Source: Leptospira idonii (lineage in GTDB: Bacteria; Spirochaetota; Leptospiria; Leptospirales; Leptospiraceae). From it: a DNA stretch of 64,000 bases. A program made the position numbers and the translations under genes. Below, in pieces: positions 8,574 through 17,612 of this stretch (positions are counted from its first letter, which is position 1; every line of letters starts with the position of its first letter). The notes beneath the pieces were generated by a model that worked only from the letters and a program-made list of their open reading frames with translations, did no database searches and was not told the DNA's origin. Where the stretch lies: contig NZ_RQHW01000016.1 of NCBI RefSeq assembly GCF_004770995.1, positions 159,017-223,016 on the forward strand, given 5' to 3'.

Positions 8574-9182
8574 CTAGACTCCTGTCACCCAGCCGACATA
8601 CATCGCATAAAAATAAACTCCAATTCGAGCGAATCGAAATAAGGAGCCGAAAAAGAACAATCTGTAACGCATCTTAAACGTTCCTACAGTATAGGCCATC
8701 CAAGAATAAGGAATGGGAGTGAGTGCGGCTAAAACGACTGCCCAAAAACCGTATCTTCTTACGTAAGGAAGAAGTTTGTCTTCGTAATGAAGCACCATCT
8801 GTCTCCCCAAATGAAAACGGGGGATAAAATAACGACCGATGGCATAAGCGGTGCTTCCTCCCAGAATGCTACCGATAGACATCCATAGGATCGTATAAAA
8901 AGGATTCATTTTGCCACTAACAGCCAACATAAGAAAGGCGTCTGGAGGAATGAATGCTGGTAGGCTGTCGGAAAGATACATTCCGAAAAACAATCCTCCG
9001 TAACCGAACAAACGAACAAACATACCGGAAAGGCCGAGCAACGGCTCTCTGAAGAAAAAAGCGAGACCGAATACGATTCCCACAACGATGACTATGGATA
9101 CGACAGTCTGCAGAAGAATTTTTTTTAGTTCCGCTTCTATCGGAATTTCTTTGGATTTGTTTTCAGAAGGAAGGGATGTCAA
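8574..9182 (-). CDS. DedA/VTT-family membrane protein
   Basis: DedA proteins are polytopic inner-membrane proteins now linked to flipping of undecaprenyl phosphate or phospholipids and to envelope homeostasis. The 202-residue sequence has an N-terminal helix (about 25-48), a glycine-rich re-entrant-like stretch with FIPPDAFL, GSILGGSTAYAIGRY, and the conserved TPIPYSWMAYTVGTFKM segment. These fit the VTT domain. It lies 7 bases after pth in the same operon. The transported lipid cannot be assigned from sequence. Confidence 0.8.
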   Translation of the reverse strand: MTSLPSENKSKEIPIEAELKKILLQTVVSIVIVVGIVFGLAFFFREPLLGLSGMFVRLFGYGGLFFGMYLSDSLPAFIPPDAFLMLAVSGKMNPFYTILWMSIGSILGGSTAYAIGRYFIPRFHLGRQMVLHYEDKLLPYVRRYGFWAVVLAALTPIPYSWMAYTVGTFKMRYRLFFFGSLFRFARIGVYFYAMYVGWVTGV

Positions 9183-9189
9183 AGTTATA

Positions 9190-9750
9190 TTAACCTTTTT
9201 GTTGATTGAGTGCAGTGACGGAAACGGAAATCCAATCTTCTATTTTGCCGATACTCTCTTTCACCAAAGAGGGAAGAGCTGCTTTTTCTTCCGAATTGAA
9301 GTTTTGCAAAACGAAATCAATTACTTCGATCCCCCCTTTTTCTGGTCTGCCCACTCCGAAACGAAGTCTGTGAAAATCGGATCCTATCTTTTCCACTATG
9401 TCCTTTAGACCGTTGTGGCCGGCAGTTCCCCCACCGATTTTGTTCTTTAATTTTCCGAAAGGAAGATCGATTTCATCCTGCACCACCAAAACTTGAGAAG
9501 CGGGGATCTTAAAACTTTGGCAAAAGTTTTGCACCGCTTTGCCGGATAGATTCATATACTCGAGAGGTTTGACGATATGGAGTTTATAACCTTCTCCGGA
9601 ATGGCTCGTTTCCGCAAACTTCTTCGATTCTTTCCAGGAAAGATTTTTCATTTTGGCAAACTCGTCCAGAACGATAAAGCCGATATTGTGACGGTTGAAT
9701 TTGTATTTATCCCCGGGATTGCCGAGACCGACTAACAAAAGATGATGCAT
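9190..9750 (-). CDS. pth: peptidyl-tRNA hydrolase
   Basis: Releases peptides from prematurely dissociated peptidyl-tRNA so that the tRNA can be recycled. The 186-residue length and all motifs fit bacterial Pth: VGLGNPG near the N-terminus, catalytic His21 in NRHNIGF, KPLEYMNLSG, VQDEIDLPFGK and GGGTAGHNGLKDI, followed by RFGVGRP. It starts 3 bases after the cimA stop and is followed 7 bases later by dedA. Essential housekeeping gene in most bacteria. Confidence 0.97.
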   Translation of the reverse strand: MHHLLLVGLGNPGDKYKFNRHNIGFIVLDEFAKMKNLSWKESKKFAETSHSGEGYKLHIVKPLEYMNLSGKAVQNFCQSFKIPASQVLVVQDEIDLPFGKLKNKIGGGTAGHNGLKDIVEKIGSDFHRLRFGVGRPEKGGIEVIDFVLQNFNSEEKAALPSLVKESIGKIEDWISVSVTALNQQKG

Positions 9751-9753
9751 AAA

Positions 9754-11283
9754 TTATCCTAAAATGATATGAAGTAGTTTTTCGGTCGCTTTGATCGCAG
9801 CCACTTGCTGATCGGAATCGATTCCTATAGTGCGAATCGGCTGCACGTCCGATTCCCTTTTCCAAGTAATTACTGTTTCGACAAGTGCATTCGTGTTTCC
9901 TCCGGGAGGAATACGAACCTCATAATCATATAACGGAGGAATAGTGACATTCAATTTATTTAGAATTTTGCCGAGAGCATTCATAAAGGCATCATAACCT
10001 CCGTCGCCCTCCCCCTTTTCCTGATATTTAGTTCCTTTGAACTGAACATGCAGATCGGCAGTAGGTTTGACACCGATTCCGCTCGTCACAGTACAGGCTT
10101 CTATCTGAAAAGAGGCGCTCATATTTTTACCGGAAATATCGGCAATGATATAAGGAAGGTCTTCTTTGGTGACCGTTTTGTTTTGGTCCCCCAATTCGAT
10201 GACTTTTTGTAGGACTTGTTTTTCGATCTCCGGCGAAAGAACCATTCCCAATTGTTTTAAGTTCTCTGTAATGCTTGCTTTACCGGCTAACTTACCCAAT
10301 GCGTAAACCCTGGTTCTTCCGAATCTTTCCGGCAGAATTAAGTTCGCATATAAATTTCCTTTTTTATCCCCGTCCGCATGAACCCCTGCCGTTTGGGTGA
10401 ATACGTCCTCGCCCACAATCGGTCTGTTGTCGGAAATTCGTTTCCCGGAAAAAACCTCCACCAAACGGGAAGCATTCGTGATTTCTTTTTCCACAACATC
10501 GGTTTTAATTTTCAATTTATCGTGGATGGCAGTGACTACAGCTTCCAAAGGAGAATTGCCCGCTCTCTCTCCCAGTCCATTCACTGCGACGTGAAGCCCT
10601 TTTGCTCCCGACTGCACCGCCGCCATACAATTGGCAACCGCCAAATCGTAATCATTGTGGCCGTGAAATTCGAACCACAGATTGGGAAATAAATTTACAA
10701 GATCTTTGATCGCAAAACCGACTTCGTCGGGAGACAGAACACCCAAGGTATCCGCCAGATAGAACTTATCTATGGGAAACTTGGAAACAGTTTCCAAATA
10801 TTGGATCACATAGTCTCTGGAATGGATGTATCCGTTGGACCAATCCTCCATATATACGTTGACCGCGATCCCGAATTTTTTACAATTCTCTACCGTCTCA
10901 GAAATTTCTGCAAAATGTTCCTCTGGAGTTTTTCGTAATTGGTTTGTTAAATGATTATAAGAACCTTTGGTAAGAAGATTTAGAACTTTAACACCCGTTT
11001 CCTTCATCCAATTCGCGGTTTTGTCGATGTCCACAAAACCCAAAATTTCGATTTTATCAGTAAGGCCTTCTCCCTTAGACCATTCGATGATTTTTTTGAC
11101 CGCTTCAAATTCACCGGGAGAAACTCTTGCGCTGGCGATCTCCACACGATTCACCTTCAAATCACATAACAAAAATTTTGTGATATTCAGCTTTTGTTGC
11201 CAGGAGAAAGAAACGCCGTTGGTCTGTTCCCCGTCCCGCAAAGTGACATCTAAAATCTGAAGATTAGCCTGAGGAGTTTTCAT
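9754..11283 (-). CDS. cimA: (R)-citramalate synthase
   Basis: Condenses pyruvate and acetyl-CoA to citramalate, the first step of the pyruvate route to isoleucine used by leptospires. The 509-residue protein has the DRE-TIM catalytic barrel with DVTLRDGEQ (Arg16, Asp17), the metal-binding HGHND motif, GLGERAGN, and a C-terminal LeuA-type regulatory domain with GDGGYDAFMNAL and IPPGG. The leucine-rich LNLLTKGS segment and YMEDWSNG match what I recall of the Leptospira interrogans enzyme, which selects pyruvate over ketoisovalerate. Hence I prefer CimA over 2-isopropylmalate synthase. The start overlaps the stop of the Smr gene by 4 bases. Confidence 0.92.
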   Translation of the reverse strand: MKTPQANLQILDVTLRDGEQTNGVSFSWQQKLNITKFLLCDLKVNRVEIASARVSPGEFEAVKKIIEWSKGEGLTDKIEILGFVDIDKTANWMKETGVKVLNLLTKGSYNHLTNQLRKTPEEHFAEISETVENCKKFGIAVNVYMEDWSNGYIHSRDYVIQYLETVSKFPIDKFYLADTLGVLSPDEVGFAIKDLVNLFPNLWFEFHGHNDYDLAVANCMAAVQSGAKGLHVAVNGLGERAGNSPLEAVVTAIHDKLKIKTDVVEKEITNASRLVEVFSGKRISDNRPIVGEDVFTQTAGVHADGDKKGNLYANLILPERFGRTRVYALGKLAGKASITENLKQLGMVLSPEIEKQVLQKVIELGDQNKTVTKEDLPYIIADISGKNMSASFQIEACTVTSGIGVKPTADLHVQFKGTKYQEKGEGDGGYDAFMNALGKILNKLNVTIPPLYDYEVRIPPGGNTNALVETVITWKRESDVQPIRTIGIDSDQQVAAIKATEKLLHIILG

Positions 11284-11555
11284 TTTCTTAATCGATTTAT
11301 ATATTCTTTGGAAGGAGCCAAAATCTCCACTTGGGTGGCTCCCGGGTTGCCCCGAAACATAGGATCCCTGTCTACTAATTTCAGGAAATCGCAGGACTCT
11401 ACGTAGTCAATCGCCATTCTTTGCAGGATTCCTTCTCCGATTCCGTGCAAAATTTCCACAAATTGTTCCCCATCCATAAAGGCGTCGTTGATTTCCTTTT
11501 CCAACTTCAACCTTGCCTCTTCGAATCTAAGCTTTCTGATATAGATGGTACGCAT
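11280..11555 (-). CDS. small Smr-domain protein
   Basis: A 91-residue protein made almost entirely of an Smr-like domain, the fold found at the C-terminus of MutS2, which can cleave or bind nucleic acids. The HGIGEGILQRM segment matches the conserved HGxGxG core, and the basic, glycine-containing tail fits too. I start it at the ATG at 11553-11555; a longer frame begins at 11576. It overlaps the cimA start by 4 bases and heads the operon running to rarA. Substrate unknown. Confidence 0.7.
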   Translation of the reverse strand: MRTIYIRKLRFEEARLKLEKEINDAFMDGEQFVEILHGIGEGILQRMAIDYVESCDFLKLVDRDPMFRGNPGATQVEILAPSKEYINRLRK

Positions 11556-11576
11556 AAAAAATGGCTCTGAACCCAT

Positions 11577-11696
11577 TTCAAAATTATGCCTGAAATTGTT
11601 TAGGATTTTTGAAGATTCAAGAGGGATTTTTAAAAAGAAAGAAAGCCGAAAAACGAGATTTTAGGGAAAGGGAAGGAGTCCCCTTCCTCGGAAATA
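11577..11696 (-). terminator. possible weak terminator downstream of the response regulator
   Basis: After the response regulator stop, on the minus strand, GGAAGG and CCTTCC arms enclose a short loop (about 11669-11690). No U tract follows, so it could be a Rho-dependent end or simply a spacer. Confidence 0.2.
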
Positions 11697-12113
11697 TTAA
11701 TTTTTGTTACAGCAAACCTTCACGGCATCCATCAATTGTTTGGAGTCCCAAGGTTTAGGCAGAACCGCATAAGTCCCTGCTTCCTTTTTCACTCTTTCGA
11801 TGGCGGCTTCATCCACATGGCCTGTGATCATAATCGAACGAATGTTTGGGTATTTTTTGTGGATTGTGATGAGAAACTCGTCTCCTTTCAAACCGGGCAT
11901 CAGCCAATCGGAAAGGATTAAAATCACATTCACTCCCGTACTGACCAGCTCATCGATTACCGACAATGCTTCGTTAGCACTTAAAGCGACTTCATATTGG
12001 AACTCGCTTCCGAATTGTTTTTTCAATTCTTCCTTAAGTGCAATGAGAATGATCGGTTCGTCATCCACACATAAAATCGCACTTTGTTCCGTTTCGGTTT
12101 GGGTTTCCATCAT
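11697..12113 (-). CDS. single-domain response regulator
   Basis: A 138-residue stand-alone receiver domain. Acidic residues Asp17-Asp18, phospho-acceptor Asp69 in [11 protein letters not shown], the MITGH threonine and Lys120 in LPKPWD are all in place. No output domain follows, so it probably works as a CheY-like messenger or phosphate relay. It lies 4 bases behind the large sensor kinase, which is its likely partner. Two adjacent ATG codons (12108-12113) could serve as start. Confidence 0.88.
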   Translation of the reverse strand: MMETQTETEQSAILCVDDEPIILIALKEELKKQFGSEFQYEVALSANEALSVIDELVSTGVNVILILSDWLMPGLKGDEFLITIHKKYPNIRSIMITGHVDEAAIERVKKEAGTYAVLPKPWDSKQLMDAVKVCCNKN

Positions 12114-12117
12114 TCAA

Positions 12118-15100
12118 TTATCGGATAGATTCGGCAGGAGTTAAGTAAACGCTGAATTTAGTTCTACCAGGAACACTCTCGAATTCTATTTTTCCTCCCA
12201 TCTTTTCAATGATCTTTTTACAGATGTCCAAGCCAAGCCCGATTCCTTCTCCGTGTTTTTTGGTGGTAAAAAACGGAAGAAAGATTTTGCTTTTGATTTC
12301 ATCAGGGATACCCTTTCCTGAATCGATGAAAGAAGTGACTATCCAGGAATCTTTTTTCTCCACTTGAATTTCTATTTTACCCTTGTAATCCATCGACTGT
12401 AAACTATTATTTAACAGGTTGATCCACACTTGATTCAATTTATTTCCGTTGCCAAGACATCTTTCCGTCGTATCGAATCGTTTTACGATATCTACTCCGT
12501 ATTTGATCTTCCCTTGATATAAAGTTAGAATGGTTTCAATTTCGGAAATGATATCCACCGGAACAATTTCTTCCTCTTCGTTTTTTCCTCCAGGATTCAG
12601 ATAATTCTTCAAAGCATCAACAACATGAGAAGCTTTTCCAGTAGCCACTGAAATAACATTGCTTAATCGAGAGATGGTGGAAAAGGAAGAAACCGCTTTC
12701 AAAATCTCATTTCGTTTTTCTGTTCGCAAAAGATCGAGTAAATCGTCCCCAAGTTTATACACTCCCGCATCCATCACGGTGTTTGCCACTTTTTCATAAT
12801 CGGGAACTTGGGCTTCTTTGAACTTGGCAATAAATTCTTTCCTGAGAGCTCTACTGGGAATGTTCTCCAAAAGGGATGCGTCTTTCAAACTTGCCTCCAA
12901 AAGAACTCCGAATCGTTTCGTATCCGCTTCGTCCAAACCGGAAAGAATATACGGAATTTCCTTCATGGAAAGGTTCACTATATCCAAAATAGCTCTGTTA
13001 GATGAAACAATGGCGCCCAATGGAGTATTGAGTTCATGGGTCATTCCCGCAGCAAGTTGACCTAGTGCGGCCAATTTCTCGGAAGTAAGGAGTTGATCTT
13101 GGGTGTCCTGCAGATCTTTCATCACCTTTTTTTGGTAGCCGATCGCTTCCGTAAGATCCTGGTTCGATTTGCGAAGTTCTTCCGTTCTTATATCGATCTT
13201 CTTCTCCAAGTTCGCATTCAAGTCTAAAATTGTTTCTTCCGCCTGTTTGTTTTTGGTGATATCGTTCGTAATTCCGAATATTTTTTTGGGTCTGCCGCTC
13301 GCAGTTCTTTCGTAGATCAATTCTCTGGAGATCAGCCAGCGCCAAGAGCCGTCTCTATGTTTCATTCTGTACTGATGTTCGATCAAATCCTTGTCGCTCG
13401 CTTTTTCGTAACGGGGAATGACCTTCTCCAGATAGTCCTTAAAGTCGTCGGGATGCATCAGATCGGAAATCATCTGTTCTCCCATATTCTTCAGTTCCTC
13501 GGAAGAATATCCCAAAACCCTGTGAATTCCGTTATTGCTGTAAACGTTCTTTCTTTCTATGATATCGTATATGTACAAAATGTCCGGAGTGATGTCCAAT
13601 ATGGATTCGATGAATTGATTCCTCTCGAAAAGCCTCTCCTCCATTTTTTTTCTTTCAGTAATGTCCACCATCACTCCTCTAAGCCATTTCGGTTTGCCGT
13701 CTATTACGATGACCTTTACTAAATCCCTGAGCCAGACGATCCTACCGTCTTTGCACAAAAACCTATATTCGAAATTATGTGCCTCTAGTCTGTTAGTGGA
13801 AGTGACGCAAAAATTCACCGCTTCATCCCTATCTTCGGAATAGATATGATCCGCCCAAAAACCGGGAACCATCCACTCCTCATAACTGTATCCAAGAAGA
13901 TCCACAGCCTGTTTACTCACAAAAGTGAAATTAAACGTAACAGCATCAGCCTCCCAAACCACTCCGGGAGTCGTATCCACAAGATCCTTAAATTGTTTTT
14001 GGCTGTTCCTAAGATCTTCATCCGCCTTTTTCTGAACGGAAACATCTCTGGCGATCCCCACGATCTTTTCCAAAACACCGTCCTCGTTATAGACCAAAAA
14101 ACCTCTATCGTGAATCCAGCGAATACTTCCGTCCGGTCTTATGATTCGGTATTCTTCGTTGTAGTTTCCGTCAGACTGTTTTCGAAATGCTTCCTCTACT
14201 CTGCTCTGTTCTTCGGGATGAATCGCATCCAACCAATCTCTAGGACTTTCATAAAGACTTTCACAGGTTCGGCCCCAAATCGTTTCATAAGCGGGACTTA
14301 CATAAAACAATTGATCTTGGTTCGGACTGATGATCCAAAATACGTCCTGAATGGTTTCCGCCAATTTACGGAATCTATCTTCGCTTGCCTTTGTTAGTTC
14401 GAATGATTCTTGAAGCTGCTCCGCCATATGATTGAACGAAGAGGACAATGCACCCAGCTCAGCAAGTCCACTGGAAGGAACTCTCTGAGTCAAATCTCCC
14501 GAAGCAATCGCATGGCTGGCAAGAGAGATTTTGCGCAAAGGTGCGGCAACGATCCCCGCAAGAAGAGTAGCAATTAATAAAGACAAGGTGAGTGAAATTG
14601 CGAATATAGTTGCAGATTGGCTGTTTCCTTCCCGAACTCCCGCCAAATAATAAGAGGCGGGCATCACTGTCACTACCAGCCAGTTCTCATTTCCGTCATG
14701 ACTTTCATAAGGAGTGACTTGGGAAAACCAAGTTTCTCTGGAAAGAGGTTTTGCAGTGACGATATCGAATCGGAACTGAGAGGGAACCTTCAAAAGATCC
14801 AAACTTCCGAATTGTTCGTTGATCTTAACGACCGCATTTCGGATGACTAAATCTTCGCATTCTTTCGCATTCCATTCTCTATCAGGATATTCCTCCAAAG
14901 AAGAAGCGATTAAAATTCCATTTCGATTCATCACGAACGCTCTTCCGTGTTCTGCGATATTCGTTCTCTTCAAAAGGGAATGGATTTCATACGAACTTTT
15001 AGGTCGGTTCGGATTCGACTTTTCCAAATATTCATCTAACAAAAGATTGATGTTTTCGGAAATTTCCTGATGCAGTCTCGAAGCGAGTTTATCTGCGGCA

Positions 15101-16005
15101 GCCTCAGAACTGCTTAAAGTCAAATAAGCAGTCATACCGACCATGACCAAAACCAAAATGATGAAAGGAGTCACAAGGAACATGCGAATCGGAAGTCCGC
15201 TGCCTTGTGAATTTGCTTCCGAAATTTCCCCTCTGCCGCTTTCCCAAACTCTTTCTTTATAACTCAGTAAAACTTCCTTTACATGACCTGGGATTTCCGC
15301 CCAGAAAAGTCCGTATTTTCTCGCCAAAGGAAAAGCAACTAACATAAAGAAAGGTGCGATGATCCATGTGATGGAAGTAGTGAAAAAAAGTGCGGGAGTT
15401 ATGTTTCTATATGAAATTTCGGAAGTGAACTGACCGGAACAAATATATCCCCAAAGCTGAGGTTCGATTCCCATAAAAATCAGAACGAATACGAAATACC
15501 AAGCCCAGGTTTTGGCCTTACGAAAATCCGGGTTTCTACCTATCAACTGATAGGCGACCCAGAAACAAGCGGGATTGATGAAATATCCCACGAACCAATC
15601 CAATAAAAATTGAGGAGGAACTCCTTCTATTAGATCGGACAGACCGTAAGCGAAGGGAACAGCAAGTAAAGCGGGATAACCGAAAAGAACGATGGAACAG
15701 AAAACGGAAAGGTCTTTCACCGATTCGAAAGTCTGCGCTCCGGGAACCAGAACGATAAGAGATCCCAAATAACCCGTGATAAAGATTAAAACAAAAGTAA
15801 GAACGACACTAAAAAGAGCCTGTGCATCCCAGGATAATTTTTCTCTCCCGATCCCCCATTTCCCTCCCGGCCGAAAGGTGAAACCTCCGAAAGCGGCCAC
15901 CATCAGAAAGAGGCCGATGATATAACCGAAACGACCCCAAACTTCCAACAAAGAAAGAGGAATGAACGCAAATACAAATTCCAGCCATTTAATCATCGAA
16001 TTCAT
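12118..16005 (-). CDS. large membrane sensor histidine kinase with three PAS domains
   Basis: A 1295-residue kinase with an N-terminal multi-pass membrane region (about 10-250) and a second membrane-anchored sensor whose periplasmic loop spans about 300-465. A HAMP region (about 490-545), three PAS/PAC modules (about 560-950), a coiled coil and the kinase core follow. The H-box is GMTHELNTP with His990; the N-box (NLLNNSLQS), the G1 box DSGKGI and the G2 GEGIGLGL are intact. About 210 residues separate the H-box histidine from the N-box, roughly 100 more than usual. I chose the ATG at 16003-16005 over an adjacent TTG because AGGAG lies 8 bases upstream. Its response regulator follows directly. 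Signal unknown. Confidence 0.88.
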   Translation of the reverse strand: MNSMIKWLEFVFAFIPLSLLEVWGRFGYIIGLFLMVAAFGGFTFRPGGKWGIGREKLSWDAQALFSVVLTFVLIFITGYLGSLIVLVPGAQTFESVKDLSVFCSIVLFGYPALLAVPFAYGLSDLIEGVPPQFLLDWFVGYFINPACFWVAYQLIGRNPDFRKAKTWAWYFVFVLIFMGIEPQLWGYICSGQFTSEISYRNITPALFFTTSITWIIAPFFMLVAFPLARKYGLFWAEIPGHVKEVLLSYKERVWESGRGEISEANSQGSGLPIRMFLVTPFIILVLVMVGMTAYLTLSSSEAAADKLASRLHQEISENINLLLDEYLEKSNPNRPKSSYEIHSLLKRTNIAEHGRAFVMNRNGILIASSLEEYPDREWNAKECEDLVIRNAVVKINEQFGSLDLLKVPSQFRFDIVTAKPLSRETWFSQVTPYESHDGNENWLVVTVMPASYYLAGVREGNSQSATIFAISLTLSLLIATLLAGIVAAPLRKISLASHAIASGDLTQRVPSSGLAELGALSSSFNHMAEQLQESFELTKASEDRFRKLAETIQDVFWIISPNQDQLFYVSPAYETIWGRTCESLYESPRDWLDAIHPEEQSRVEEAFRKQSDGNYNEEYRIIRPDGSIRWIHDRGFLVYNEDGVLEKIVGIARDVSVQKKADEDLRNSQKQFKDLVDTTPGVVWEADAVTFNFTFVSKQAVDLLGYSYEEWMVPGFWADHIYSEDRDEAVNFCVTSTNRLEAHNFEYRFLCKDGRIVWLRDLVKVIVIDGKPKWLRGVMVDITERKKMEERLFERNQFIESILDITPDILYIYDIIERKNVYSNNGIHRVLGYSSEELKNMGEQMISDLMHPDDFKDYLEKVIPRYEKASDKDLIEHQYRMKHRDGSWRWLISRELIYERTASGRPKKIFGITNDITKNKQAEETILDLNANLEKKIDIRTEELRKSNQDLTEAIGYQKKVMKDLQDTQDQLLTSEKLAALGQLAAGMTHELNTPLGAIVSSNRAILDIVNLSMKEIPYILSGLDEADTKRFGVLLEASLKDASLLENIPSRALRKEFIAKFKEAQVPDYEKVANTVMDAGVYKLGDDLLDLLRTEKRNEILKAVSSFSTISRLSNVISVATGKASHVVDALKNYLNPGGKNEEEEIVPVDIISEIETILTLYQGKIKYGVDIVKRFDTTERCLGNGNKLNQVWINLLNNSLQSMDYKGKIEIQVEKKDSWIVTSFIDSGKGIPDEIKSKIFLPFFTTKKHGEGIGLGLDICKKIIEKMGGKIEFESVPGRTKFSVYLTPAESIR

Positions 16006-16128
16006 CAAAACTCTCCTCAGAGAACCGCCGAACTTTCTGCGCTGCGGAGAGATCCGAAGCCGCTTATGCCAAATGATCTATCAATCCGAATTTCGAAAGA
16101 GTCGGCAACTCATTTAAAGAAATGAATT

Positions 16129-17193
16129 TTATTTTAGAATCGCATTCAGAGTTTTTTTAGCGAGAGATGAAGGGAATTCCTCTTCTAATTTTTCTTTTTT
16201 GACCCATTTCCATTCGATATCCTTCTTCCAAGAAGAGATTTCATCGTTTAATTTTTGTTTATTGAAACTGTTTCCTATCACGAAAAATTTGAATTTATGA
16301 TGTGTGATCGTATGAGAAAATGTTTTGCCGTAAGGGCGTAAATCGGGAAGAAGAGAAAGTTTACTAATAAAAGGAGAGGTTTCATATTCTTCGGAAGGAA
16401 GTTCTCCTTCGAAATAAAAAGGAAGTACGAACATTCCTTTCAAAAAACGAGGACTTTTTTCCTTTACAAGAAGAACTTCATCCCCCGCTTCCATCCAAAG
16501 AATCTTAGCGGTCATTTCCAGTTTCTTTTTTTCTTTCGTTCGGATGGGAACCTGATCCGTACGATTTTTAGAAAGTGCGATACAATCCTGCTGTAAAGGG
16601 CAAAGAAGACATTTCGGGTTTTCGGGAAGGCAGATAGTGGCACCTAACTCCATCATCGCCTGATTATGATCTCCCGGATATTTCAGATTCAAAAACTCGT
16701 CCGCTAAAATCTGAAGTTCCTTGTCCGCATTCGACCCCAATATGTTTTTTTCATAAAGAAACAAACGAGAAAGCACCCTCTTTACGTTTCCATCCAAAAC
16801 TGCGAAAGGAAGATCGTATGCGATGGAAAGAACGGCTCTTGCCGTGTAAGGACCGATCCCGGGCACTTCCAAAACCTTTCCTAAATCTTTAGGAAAACTG
16901 CCGTTATAGTTTTGGGACAGGAAGATCGCACCTTTTCTGATATTTCTGGCTCTGCTGTAATACCCCAGTCCCTTCCATGCGGAAAGAACTTCTTCTTCCG
17001 AAGAGGAAGCCAATGTTTCTACTGTTGGAAATTTTTTGATGAAACTTTCGTATAAGGGAAGCATGGCAGCGACTCTCGTCTGCTGCAGCATCACTTCGGA
17101 GATCCAAATGGAATAAGCCTGTTTTTTCTTTCTAAAAGTAAGATCTCTCTGGTTCAAAAGGAACCAGGAATATAACTTTTCCTGAGGGGTCAA
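16129..17193 (-). CDS. mutY: A/G-specific adenine DNA glycosylase
   Basis: Removes adenine mispaired with 8-oxoguanine, preventing G:C to T:A mutations. The 354-residue protein contains the HhH-GPD fold with catalytic Glu33 (SEVMLQQT), helix-hairpin-helix VPGIGPYTAR, and catalytic Asp134 in LDGNVKRV. A [4Fe-4S] loop has Cys188, Cys195, Cys198 and Cys204. The C-terminal third is a NUDIX-like domain for 8-oxoG recognition. Its start overlaps the stop of the small upstream gene by 4 bases, suggesting coupling. Confidence 0.95.
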   Translation of the reverse strand: MTPQEKLYSWFLLNQRDLTFRKKKQAYSIWISEVMLQQTRVAAMLPLYESFIKKFPTVETLASSSEEEVLSAWKGLGYYSRARNIRKGAIFLSQNYNGSFPKDLGKVLEVPGIGPYTARAVLSIAYDLPFAVLDGNVKRVLSRLFLYEKNILGSNADKELQILADEFLNLKYPGDHNQAMMELGATICLPENPKCLLCPLQQDCIALSKNRTDQVPIRTKEKKKLEMTAKILWMEAGDEVLLVKEKSPRFLKGMFVLPFYFEGELPSEEYETSPFISKLSLLPDLRPYGKTFSHTITHHKFKFFVIGNSFNKQKLNDEISSWKKDIEWKWVKKEKLEEEFPSSLAKKTLNAILK

Positions 17194-17474
17194 ATTTCGG
17201 TGTCTTGAATCGTATAACGAAGATATGTATTACAGGTAGCCTCTTCCGTATAACGAACCAAATCGTAATCCAAACGGGAAGAACGGAAAAAACGGGAATG
17301 AGCCAGTCTTTCCCTGATCTCTTGGCGGATGTGGTCTCTTGCTTCCGCCCTTTTGGAATAAAAGGCAGGGGACAAAATTTCGCTTTTGTAGGACAGACTT
17401 CCTTCCCTGTAGATGGCGACGGTTACCTGCACCCTGTATTTCCTGCGTAAACTTGACTTAACTTCAGCGCTCAT
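17190..17474 (-). CDS. small basic protein of unknown function
   Basis: The 94-residue product beginning MSAEVKSSLRRK is rich in Arg, Lys and Glu and carries no domain I recognise. The frame stays open upstream to 17768, but that part runs antisense to ispG and is unlikely to be coding. The ATG at 17474 leaves room for an ispG promoter; an ATG at 17603 is the other candidate, but it lies only 10 bases from the divergent ispG start. No strong ribosome site supports either. It ends in an ATGA overlap with mutY. Confidence 0.55.
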   Translation of the reverse strand: MSAEVKSSLRRKYRVQVTVAIYREGSLSYKSEILSPAFYSKRAEARDHIRQEIRERLAHSRFFRSSRLDYDLVRYTEEATCNTYLRYTIQDTEI

Positions 17475-17612
17475 CCTGGTTACTCTGGGATTTTTCTTCC
17501 TAAGATGATTTTCGGAAACCGAAGAAAGGAAATTGAACCGTATCGGAAATTTCGAACTGCTTGCCCAAATTTTAGATCCAAAATTTATAGATAATGAGAC
17601 CATAAGAAATCG

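Noticed and set aside
15455..15475. tRNA T-loop-like GGTTCGATTCCC
   Set aside because: It lies within the kinase coding sequence, and no acceptor stem or cloverleaf can be formed around it.
12118..16005. Unannotated proteins antisense to the large kinase (plus-strand ORFs up to 183 codons)
   Set aside because: They mirror the kinase codons and show no domains or ribosome sites; the minus-strand frame is clearly the coding one.
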